The notes under the pieces are model-generated. The model was not told the origin of the DNA. It ran no database searches and saw only the letters and a list, made by a program, of their open reading frames with translations. Below are positions 6,506 to 13,125 of a DNA stretch of 25,409 nt, in pieces. A program made the translations under genes and the position numbers. The stretch is from an uncultured bacterium (lineage in GTDB: Bacteria; Bacillota; Clostridia; Oscillospirales; Acutalibacteraceae): assembly GCA_905215105.1 (NCBI GenBank), contig CAJMOI010000012.1, forward strand, positions 1 to 25,409, given 5' to 3'. How positions within the stretch are numbered: the first letter of the stretch is position 1; each line of letters begins with the position of its first letter.

Positions 6506-7216
6506 TCAAAAGAGAATTAAGTGCAGATTGTGTCTGACGAGCAATGGGGCAGCAATTTCCCGGTACATTTTCTCCGGAGAATCGTAATCCGAAAGCTGAA
6601 TTTCGAACTTTTGCGAAATATCAGTCAAACAGGTTTCCAAGGACGGATACGGTTCCGATTTTCGAACTTCGCTGAGAAAAGTTTCCCATTCCATTCCTCG
6701 AATGACTTGCGGATTGGAATACATTCGGTATTTTTCCGGATCTCGGGTATAACAGATGCGATGTTGGTCATTCCCGGAAATTTTGGGAAGCGTTTTGCAG
6801 GGGACAAAAATGCTGTTTCTGGCAATTCTCTCGGTCAGATAGAAATTCGTGTAGTCTGTCTGGCTGATAAATGCAGGTGAACAATAATAGACACGATACC
6901 GTGGGTCCTTTTGTGCCAACGAAACCAACAGATTATGCTGATCCGTTCGGGAAGCATCCCAAATCTTAAACTGATAGTATGAAGTGGAGAAATCTGACCA
7001 GTGAGCTGCATTGCTCCGGGTCTTTTTCTCCGGCACTTTGAACTGCAAATACAAGGTTCGCACTTTCCCCGGAAACGCACAATCATATCCCAAATTTTTC
7101 TCGTCGTTCTGTGTGGGAAACAACGGAGCCATCCACCCGCCGGAAGGCTTGAGCCGTGCGGCAAGTTCTCGCATCACTCCAAACATATACTGAGTTTCAC
7201 TGAATTCACATTTCAT
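6506..7216 (-). CDS. Hypothetical protein with a possible PD-(D/E)xK-like core
   Basis: A 236-residue soluble protein that I cannot name. No signal peptide or transmembrane helix is visible. Residues 43-60 read GYDCAFPGKVRTLYLQFK: an Asp (D45) followed 13 residues later by Q58-x-K60 at the end of a hydrophobic strand, with acidic residues in the first helix (E4, E7). That spacing resembles the D...(E/Q)xK active site of restriction-endonuclease-like folds, but I see no further proof. Other conserved-looking stretches are YYQFKIWDASRTDQHNLL and VYYCSPAF, and I recall similar unnamed proteins scattered in bacterial islands. The start has GGGGTG five bases before the ATG. It sits alone between a DUF6054 gene and the pilus locus, with a large hairpin upstream and no partner methylase or toxin-antitoxin gene. 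A nuclease role is a hypothesis only. Confidence 0.75.
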   Translation of the reverse strand: MKCEFSETQYMFGVMRELAARLKPSGGWMAPLFPTQNDEKNLGYDCAFPGKVRTLYLQFKVPEKKTRSNAAHWSDFSTSYYQFKIWDASRTDQHNLLVSLAQKDPRYRVYYCSPAFISQTDYTNFYLTERIARNSIFVPCKTLPKISGNDQHRICYTRDPEKYRMYSNPQVIRGMEWETFLSEVRKSEPYPSLETCLTDISQKFEIQLSDYDSPEKMYREIAAPLLVRHNLHLILF

Positions 7217-7235
7217 TTTTTCACCCCATCTACAG

Positions 7236-7279
7236 CAATGAACCCTTCCGAAAGATCCTTTTTCCGGAAGGGTTCATTG
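7236..7279 (-). terminator. Long perfect hairpin after the Cna-B gene (terminator-like)
   Basis: Fifteen bases at 7236-7250 (CAATGAACCCTTCCG) are the exact reverse complement of 7265-7279, with a 14-base loop. The stem starts immediately after the stop codon of the Cna-B gene. There is no T-run on either strand, so it may be a transcript 3'-end stabiliser or a weak terminator that lets some transcription into the gene at 6506-7216. Confidence 0.5.
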
Positions 7280-8143
7280 TTATGCTTTAAAATTGTATCT
7301 TTTTCCCTTTACAACCAATATTCCCAATGCCGATACACCACAGAACAGCATCGCCAGCCATAACGGAGCGTTCTCTCCTGTGCCCGGGACTTCTGAGGGA
7401 TCACTGCTGGAAATCAAAGTATTGGTAATAATGAATTGATTGCCGTTTTGTGTGATATTCGTCGTATATCCCGGTACTTCAATCTCCCGCACCTGCCAGG
7501 TGTGCTCTCCTGTATCAGTCCAAGAATAACTCCATTGATTTTCAGCGCTGAGCGTCACCGTCTGGACAACCGCATTGTCCTTCAGCAGCTGAACCGACAC
7601 AGAATCCGGACGATCCTTCGCTCCGTCATCCTTCCACACTTTTTTCACCTGATAATCAATCACAGGTTCCTCTACCGGTTCCTGATCCGATTTTACATAG
7701 GAGATTACATTCCCATTTTCCACCCGCACCAGGAAAGGAACCGGTGTATACCGGATTCCCTGAGAAATGATCGGATTGCCTGTTACCAGATACAATCCTT
7801 CTGACAAGTCTGAAAAAGTAAGGGAACCCCCGGAAATTTCCTGCTGGGCATCCGGCTGTTTATCGGCGGCATAAGCTGCTACTTCCACAGCAGTTTCCAA
7901 CCAGTCATAGCCGGGAAGCTCCGCCGGACAATCGGCAAACTGACCGGAAAAGGTATAGCTTCCGTCAGCCTCCAAATCAGCTGTGCGATACAAATGAAAA
8001 ACAGCGCCTTCCGGATTGAAATACAGGGTCAGCGAGGAGGTTTCCGCTGCTTCTGCCGGAATACAGAATATTGCTGTCAGGAAAAGTATCATCCCCAGCC
8101 AAAACGATTTTCGCATCTTTTTAGAATTTTTATGTCTGTTCAC
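7280..8143 (-). CDS. Cna-B domain wall-anchored pilin-like protein (VPGTG)
   Basis: A 287-residue surface protein from the GTG at 8141-8143. AAGGAG lies about 9 nt upstream of it, and the longer frame to 8200 would overlap the sortase deeply without a ribosome site. A basic N-terminus and hydrophobic core (about 10-33) form the signal peptide. Residues 36-142 resemble the N-terminal domain of pilus proteins (VFHLYRTAD..., SEGLYLVTG, PFLVRV). Residues 163-243 are a Cna-B domain (VKKVWKDDG, RPDSVSVQLL, WQVREIEVPGY, IITNT) with the Lys, Glu and Asn needed for an internal isopeptide bond. The tail is VPGTG at 252-256, a hydrophobic helix and KGKRYNFKA. It overlaps the sortase gene by 14 bp and should be its substrate, probably as the minor or basal pilus subunit. 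Confidence 0.9.
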   Translation of the reverse strand: MNRHKNSKKMRKSFWLGMILFLTAIFCIPAEAAETSSLTLYFNPEGAVFHLYRTADLEADGSYTFSGQFADCPAELPGYDWLETAVEVAAYAADKQPDAQQEISGGSLTFSDLSEGLYLVTGNPIISQGIRYTPVPFLVRVENGNVISYVKSDQEPVEEPVIDYQVKKVWKDDGAKDRPDSVSVQLLKDNAVVQTVTLSAENQWSYSWTDTGEHTWQVREIEVPGYTTNITQNGNQFIITNTLISSSDPSEVPGTGENAPLWLAMLFCGVSALGILVVKGKRYNFKA

Positions 8144-8990
8144 GATGAGTCTTCTCCTTTCCGGCAGCTTTTTTCCTGTGCTTCCAATAGAACAAGCCAA
8201 CCAAAAGCAACAGTAATAAAAACAAGATCAAACCCCAAAGCCACCCCGACAAAATCAAAGTATTCCAGTCGGTTCCATTAGAACTTCCGTCCCCTTCTAC
8301 TCGTACCCCGCGCACCAGGAGGCGATGGGTATTTACTCCATAAGGCGTACAGGTGTAGAGTGTCACATAATCTTTTCCTTTAACGATTTGCAGAGCACTG
8401 GTATCTTCTGGTTCAGTCACTAAAATCTGATCAACCTCATAGGTCAAATTCCGATCGAGAATATTCAAGGTAAATTGGTCTCCAATTTGCAGCTTATCCA
8501 AATCCGTAAACATTTTTGCTTTTACCAATCCGTTATGAGCGGTAATCACACAATGAGTACTGGGTCCTCCGGTGGGCAGGCTGGTCCCCAGCCAAAACCC
8601 CGCGCCCGATTGCAGCGCCTTTTCGCCAGTCCCCTGAAAAATCGGAATATTCACCTGAATGGCCGGAATTTCGATACTGCCCATCATGCCGGTGCCAAGA
8701 GGATTGAGCAAGTTGAAAATTTCCCCTTCCTCTTCTTCCGAAACATCCATCATGGCGTTGCCCCTTTGCGCAAGCTGCCGGTTATACGCCTCGGCAGCCT
8801 CCCAAAGCTCGGAATAATCCTTTCCGGAAGCCTCGGCAATCTGGCCCGCAGCCTCGTTATAGGCTTCGATTTCCTGTTTGGCCTGCCAGCGATAGTATAA
8901 ATCACTGGCTGTCGGGTAAAACAAAACGCCCAATCCCACCAGAAACAATAAAATAATGAGAATTGTAGTAATTCTGGGTTTTTTCTTCAT
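8130..8990 (-). CDS. Class C sortase (pilus polymerase/anchor enzyme)
   Basis: A 286-residue membrane-anchored transpeptidase. There is an N-terminal hydrophobic segment (about 7-25) and a second one near the C-terminus (about 249-268), the two-helix layout typical of class C. The catalytic domain has GSIEIPAIQVNIPI, His152 in AHNG, FTDLDKLQIGD, the TLYTC motif with Cys214, and Arg223 in NTHRLLVRG; the Cys-Arg spacing of nine matches known pilin sortases. It cleaves LPXTG-like motifs and joins pilins to each other or to the wall. The usual DP-aromatic lid motif before the catalytic domain is not visible: the region reads MDVSEEEEGEIFNLLN. It sits between two surface proteins carrying IPHTG and VPGTG, which are its likely substrates. 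Confidence 0.95.
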   Translation of the reverse strand: MKKKPRITTILIILLFLVGLGVLFYPTASDLYYRWQAKQEIEAYNEAAGQIAEASGKDYSELWEAAEAYNRQLAQRGNAMMDVSEEEEGEIFNLLNPLGTGMMGSIEIPAIQVNIPIFQGTGEKALQSGAGFWLGTSLPTGGPSTHCVITAHNGLVKAKMFTDLDKLQIGDQFTLNILDRNLTYEVDQILVTEPEDTSALQIVKGKDYVTLYTCTPYGVNTHRLLVRGVRVEGDGSSNGTDWNTLILSGWLWGLILFLLLLLLVGLFYWKHRKKAAGKEKTHREQT

Positions 8991-9024
8991 GCAATGGGCT
9001 CCTTTCCCCCTGTAACCACTGTGC

Positions 9025-9109
9025 CGGGGAAAGGCCCCGAGATCAAACAGGGAAAGCGGAGGAAGAATATCTCTCCCTCCGCCAGCCGTTTAAAACCAAT
9101 CAAAACGGC
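9025..9109 (-). terminator. Tandem hairpins between the pilin and sortase genes (probable attenuator)
   Basis: Within the 128-bp gap, GCCGTTT (9085-9091) pairs with AAACGGC (9103-9109), then GCGGAGG (9056-9062) pairs with CCTCCGC (9076-9082) with further inner pairs, and a smaller CGGGG/CCCCG stem follows near 9025-9040. On the minus strand the second stem is followed only by TTTCCC. Partial termination or RNA processing here would give much more pilin than sortase, which is the usual need in pilus loci; this role is inferred. Confidence 0.55.
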
Positions 9110-9118
9110 CTGTAATGA

Positions 9119-11488
9119 TTATGCGTCGGTTTTTTTCTTTTTACGGGATACTAGCAGAAGAACGCCAGCCGTTGCGATTATCACGATACCACCGATGGTA
9201 AACATCAGAGTACCGGTGCCGCCAGTATGAGGAATCTGGGAGTTGGCAAAGTTCACATTGACGGTAAAGGTTTCATCTGCATCATCCGGAATCACAATCG
9301 TCAGCGGAGTGTTGCTTTTCACATAGCCATCGGGCGCCTTCGTTTCCGTCAGGGTATAGGTACCGGCGTCCAGTCCATCAATAACAACATGGCCGTCTTG
9401 ACCGGAAGTAACAGTAGAAATTACTACGCCCTCGCTGTTTTTCAGTTCAAACTCTGCGCCTGCCAAGCCAGTATTATCAGCCTGGTCATACTTGAAGATA
9501 TCAATGGCGTATGTATTCACATAAACGATATCTTTTTCGCTGGTCCATTTCGGCGCCGTTACCCATGCGGTATTTTCATATCTGCCTGCTTTTGCTTCTT
9601 CGCTCAAAGTTGCATCATAGGTCACAGTGATGAGAGTTGCGTTTTTAATGTCAGCATCCTTAATCTCGCCGTCTTCATACAGTTTCGCCAAATCAAGAGC
9701 AATCTCAAAGCTGCATTCGTCTGTAGGTGTCAGCACTTTATACTGTTCTGTAGTCAGCTCGGTATCGCCAATTTTAACCACATAGTTTTCGAGATTTGTC
9801 AGCTTCTCATTCAACTTATCGTGGAAGGTCAGGACATATTCTCCTCTGCCTTCAATCTCTACCTTTTCTGCCGTGCCGGGTTTTTCTCCATCAATAAAGG
9901 GCGGCGTGACCGCTTCGGGATTCAGATAGTTCAGCAGATCAGTGGGAACGTTGGAAATCAGCTGGAAGTTGACTTTTTGCCCGGCTGCTGCGTCCACATC
10001 CACGTTGTTCATTGCCTCGTCGTCATCGCCGACCTTCTTATCGAGGCCGGGATAGCTAACCTTATCTTTAGGCTCAAGGCCGTGGGCGGCTTTCAGGGCT
10101 GTCAAACCGGTGACTGTTACGGTTTCACTTTCCAAAGGATACTCTACCGCATAGGGCTTTTCCCCTTCTTCCAATTTACACACCTGCCAGCGGGTGCCTT
10201 CTCCATCCAGATACCAGCCGTCAATCAGGTGGTTGCAGTCATCCAGCACCCAGTCGGAGCCGACCTTGCCGAAGGTGATGGTAGCTGTAGTGTTATTGAA
10301 AATATCATCGCCGTCAGTTTTAGAATGGTTATTATAAATAACAGCATTCGAAGGAAGCGTTAGCTTTGCACTGACTCCAGAGTTGTAGATACCGCCGCCA
10401 TGGCTGGAAGTGCCTTTGTCATTTTTGTTATTCATGATGGTCAGTTTGGCGCCTTCCTCAAAAACACACACACCGTTATTGGAAAGGCCACTGCAATAGT
10501 TGTCCGTAATCGTGATAACTGCGCCGGCCTCAACTTTGCCGTCAGTTACACCAGCGGTCAGCTTCAAACCAGCATAATCACCTTTTGCAGAGTTTTTGGC
10601 TACGGTTATTGCAGAGGTGCCATCAACATAAAAATGTCCGCTGTCATAAATTCCATACATGCCATTATTGTCAGAAACGACATTCGAATGGTCGGATACA
10701 GACAATGCGCCAGCAGAAATGCCATGGCTACCGTTCTCGATAAAGCTCACTTTGGAACCTTGGATATCGAAATGGGAGCCGTTGGAACCGTTGCCTCTAT
10801 GCTTGATAACGTTAACCGTACTATCTTTAATTTTAATATCACATGTGCCAACAAAACCGGAATAACAATTTGTAGATGTCAGAGTAGTTCCATTTGTAAT
10901 ATTGACAGCATATCCAGAGTCGGCGCCAGAGCCATTCCAACGTATTGCGCTGCCGCTTGATGGATAGTTTTCAATATATACATCACAACCATCAAAGTTC
11001 AAATCGCTTCGCGGTTGTTCAATACTAATTGCACAACAATAATATCCGTCTTTATTGAATTGGTACATTTCACCATTCATGTTCAAATAACAACGCCGGA
11101 AGGTCAAGCTGCTGTTTGCACCATTGAGGTAAATCTGCCCATTAGTGTTAAACGTAACGTTTTCAATAGTGAGAACACTATTTGTTGAGAGCGTAATACC
11201 CTTTCGGGCATCATCTGTGATTGTAACGGCTTCGTCTGCAGTAATCGTAATGCTTTTATTAGCGGGAATTGCAATAGATTTATCCAAATTTAAATCTTGG
11301 AGCAATTTAATAGTGGTAGGCGTTTCATCGGCAGCTGCCTTAATAGCCTCATCTAATGTAGCATAAGTCTGTTCGCCAATCTGTGCCCCACCCTCTTCTG
11401 CCGCCATAACGCTGACAGGCAGCATAGCTACCACCATGGCCGCCGCCAGAACCCAGGACATCAACCGTTTCACCATTGTCTTTTTCAT
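9119..11488 (-). CDS. Large pilus surface protein: beta-helix, D2 and Cna-B domains, IPHTG anchor
   Basis: A 789-residue exported protein. I chose the ATG at 11486-11488, behind AGGGAAG, rather than the one 24 bp upstream that lacks a ribosome site. The signal peptide is about 1-30 (basic start, AAAMVVAM core, ending VMAAEE). Residues about 32-402 look like a right-handed parallel beta-helix: many short turns of the type LTIENVTF, ITVAKNSA and LTIMNNKND, rich in Asn, Gly and Thr. Residues about 497-647 resemble the isopeptide-forming fimbrial D2 domain (GQKVNFQLISNVP, LTFHDKL, GRYENTAWV). Residues about 657-747 are a Cna-B/SpaA domain with candidate isopeptide residues Lys666, Glu715 and Asn749. 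The end is IPHTG (752-756), a membrane helix and RKKKK. I find no clear YPK pilin motif, so it may be an adhesin or tip subunit rather than a shaft protein. Sortase and a second pilin-like gene follow. Confidence 0.92.
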   Translation of the reverse strand: MKKTMVKRLMSWVLAAAMVVAMLPVSVMAAEEGGAQIGEQTYATLDEAIKAAADETPTTIKLLQDLNLDKSIAIPANKSITITADEAVTITDDARKGITLSTNSVLTIENVTFNTNGQIYLNGANSSLTFRRCYLNMNGEMYQFNKDGYYCCAISIEQPRSDLNFDGCDVYIENYPSSGSAIRWNGSGADSGYAVNITNGTTLTSTNCYSGFVGTCDIKIKDSTVNVIKHRGNGSNGSHFDIQGSKVSFIENGSHGISAGALSVSDHSNVVSDNNGMYGIYDSGHFYVDGTSAITVAKNSAKGDYAGLKLTAGVTDGKVEAGAVITITDNYCSGLSNNGVCVFEEGAKLTIMNNKNDKGTSSHGGGIYNSGVSAKLTLPSNAVIYNNHSKTDGDDIFNNTTATITFGKVGSDWVLDDCNHLIDGWYLDGEGTRWQVCKLEEGEKPYAVEYPLESETVTVTGLTALKAAHGLEPKDKVSYPGLDKKVGDDDEAMNNVDVDAAAGQKVNFQLISNVPTDLLNYLNPEAVTPPFIDGEKPGTAEKVEIEGRGEYVLTFHDKLNEKLTNLENYVVKIGDTELTTEQYKVLTPTDECSFEIALDLAKLYEDGEIKDADIKNATLITVTYDATLSEEAKAGRYENTAWVTAPKWTSEKDIVYVNTYAIDIFKYDQADNTGLAGAEFELKNSEGVVISTVTSGQDGHVVIDGLDAGTYTLTETKAPDGYVKSNTPLTIVIPDDADETFTVNVNFANSQIPHTGGTGTLMFTIGGIVIIATAGVLLLVSRKKKKTDA

Positions 11489-11762
11489 TGTTACTTCTTC
11501 CCTGCCTTTCATAACGCGATTATTTTAAGCAATGGTATGACTGTTACTGCTTGACACCTCCTTCTCTGTTTCCCTAAAGCGTTTTTGATGATTTCCACCA
11601 AAAAAAGCATAACTAAAAATAATTTGTATCTATGTTTACCTTAATCATACTACTCTGTTTTCGCAAATTCATACAAAAAGCAAACATATTTCTATATTTT
11701 TATGGAATTTTGATAGATTTCCCAAAACATATCTCCATATAGAAATCATAAATATCCATATA
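11489..11762 (-). promoter_or_regulatory. AT-rich upstream region of the pilus locus
   Basis: About 270 bp without a gene, much richer in A+T than its flanks. I see no convincing -35/-10 pair; a TATGAT on the minus strand near 11646 is the best -10 but lacks a partner. TCCATAT occurs at 11734-11740 and again at 11755-11761, 21 bp apart (two helical turns), and the inverse TATGGA occurs at 11701-11706, which could be sites for a regulator. A strong AGGAGGTGT lies at 11556-11564 with no start codon at a useful distance. Confidence 0.45.
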
Positions 11763-11810
11763 ACAAAAACAGGACGAAAAACGGCAGTAAAATCCGTTTT
11801 TCGCCCTGTT
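11763..11810 (-). terminator. Rho-independent terminator of the heat-shock operon
   Basis: AACAGGACGAAAAACGG (11768-11784) pairs with CCGTTTTTCGCCCTGTT (11794-11810), one mismatch in 17, with a 9-base loop. On the minus strand the stem is followed by TTTTTGTTA. It starts 19 bp after the dnaJ stop. Confidence 0.92.
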
Positions 11811-11829
11811 CTACTATTAATTAAATTGT

Positions 11830-12978
11830 TTATTCAAACATATTCTTGAGTTTATCGAAAAAGCTCTTGCGCTTCTGATAATTCTTTTCCTCGACGCCTT
11901 TGTCAAACTCTTTGAGGATCTCCTTCTGCTTCTGGCTCAGGTTGCGGGGAACCTCCACGGTCACGCGGACATACTGGTCGCCGCGGCCTCTGCCGCCCAG
12001 TACCGGGATCCCCTTGCCTTTGAGCTTGAACACATCGCCGGGCTGGGTGCCCTCATGTACCTGATAGCTAACTTTGCCGTCCAGAGTGGGAACCGTAACC
12101 TCTGCGCCCAAAGCCGCCTGAGAGAAGGTGATGGGCATTTCGCACCATACATCATTGCCCCGGCGCTCAAACAGCGTGTGGGGACGCACGGTCACATACA
12201 CATGGAGATCGCCATTGGGGCCGCCGTTGCGGCCTGCGTCGCCATGTCCGGGGATATTCAGCACCTGCTCGTCGTCGATACCAGCGGGAATGGTGACTTC
12301 CACTGTCTTCTGGCGGCGAATCCGTCCGGTACCGTTACAGTCTTTACAGGGATTATCGATCACTTTACCGGTACCGTGGCAGCGGTCACACCCACGGGAG
12401 GTCTGTACTACTCCAAAGGGAGTCCGCTGGCTGATGCGTACCTGACCGGTACCACCACACTGGGGACAGGTCTGGGGCTGGGTGCCCTTGGCGGCGCCGC
12501 TGCCGCCGCAGCTCTTACAGGTCTCAATCTGCCGGTACGTAACTTCCTTTTTGCATCCCTTGGCGGCCTCCTCAAAAGAAATCGTCACCACGGCTTCGGT
12601 ATCGCCGCCGCGGCGGGGGGCGTTGGGATTGGCACGGCGTCCGCCGCCGCCAAAACCGCCGCCGAAGAAGCTGTCGAAAATATCGCCAAAATCCACGCCC
12701 ATACCGCCGGTAAAGGGGCTTCCGCCGCCTGCACCGCCGCCGAAGTTGGGGTCAACGCCTGCATGGCCGAACTGGTCATAACGGGCGCGCTTATCCTTAT
12801 CGGACAGCACCTCATAGGCTTCGTTGACTTCCTTGAACTTCGCCTCGGCCTCTTTATCGCCGGGGTTCAGGTCGGGATGGTATTTTTTGGCCAGCTTACG
12901 GTAGGCCTTTTTGATTTCATCATCAGAGGCATTCTTGGGGACCCCCATGACCTCATAATAATCTCGTTTATCAGCCAT
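11830..12978 (-). CDS. dnaJ: Chaperone protein DnaJ (Hsp40)
   Basis: A 382-residue co-chaperone of full type I architecture. The J domain is at 5-70 with the HPD tripeptide at 34-36 that triggers DnaK ATP hydrolysis. A Gly/Phe-rich linker runs about 75-125. Four zinc-binding CxxCxGxG repeats have Cys154/157, 171/174, 197/200 and 211/214. The C-terminal substrate-binding domain follows. It delivers unfolded proteins to DnaK in the cytoplasm. AAGGA lies about 11 nt before the ATG. It is the last gene of the hrcA-grpE-dnaK-dnaJ operon, separated from dnaK by 147 bp containing hairpins, and is followed by a strong terminator. Confidence 0.98.
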   Translation of the reverse strand: MADKRDYYEVMGVPKNASDDEIKKAYRKLAKKYHPDLNPGDKEAEAKFKEVNEAYEVLSDKDKRARYDQFGHAGVDPNFGGGAGGGSPFTGGMGVDFGDIFDSFFGGGFGGGGRRANPNAPRRGGDTEAVVTISFEEAAKGCKKEVTYRQIETCKSCGGSGAAKGTQPQTCPQCGGTGQVRISQRTPFGVVQTSRGCDRCHGTGKVIDNPCKDCNGTGRIRRQKTVEVTIPAGIDDEQVLNIPGHGDAGRNGGPNGDLHVYVTVRPHTLFERRGNDVWCEMPITFSQAALGAEVTVPTLDGKVSYQVHEGTQPGDVFKLKGKGIPVLGGRGRGDQYVRVTVEVPRNLSQKQKEILKEFDKGVEEKNYQKRKSFFDKLKNMFE

Positions 12979-13004
12979 TTCTACCCATTCCTTTCTTACA
13001 AACA

Positions 13005-13093
13005 GCGGGGTTTCCCCCGCCGAACCTCCGGCTGCACCGGCTTTCAGGGGAACTCTTTACACAAAGCATGGGGCAGCAAATGCCGCCCCGTGC
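13005..13093 (-). other. Hairpins in the dnaK-dnaJ spacer
   Basis: GCATGGGGC (13066-13074) pairs with GCCCCGTGC (13085-13093, one G-T pair), and GCGGGG (13005-13010) pairs with CCCCGC (13015-13020). Neither precedes a T-run. Such structures between dnaK and dnaJ could lower dnaJ expression relative to dnaK or mark an RNA processing site; this is inference. Confidence 0.55.
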
Positions 13094-13125
13094 CCAATGA
13101 AACCCTGCTAAGGATCTCGTATCAC

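Noticed and set aside
7236..7279. Inverted repeat considered as ends of an insertion sequence
   Set aside because: The arms are only 14 bp apart and enclose no gene; it is a hairpin, not transposon ends.
9227..10363. A 378-codon plus-strand open frame opposite the large pilus protein
   Set aside because: Antisense to the D2 and Cna-B regions; low-complexity product and no translation signals.
9119..11488. Repetitive Asn/Gly/Thr stretches considered as DNA repeats
   Set aside because: The regularity is at the protein level (beta-helix turns); the underlying bases are not repeated.
11553..11558. A TTGACA on the plus strand in the pilus upstream region
   Set aside because: No -10 box at 16-18 bp and no plus-strand gene downstream.
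11556..11564. A strong AGGAGGTGT on the minus strand upstream of the pilus protein
   Set aside because: No ATG, GTG or TTG lies 5-12 bases downstream; the first candidate frames end within a few codons. Probably chance or a remnant.
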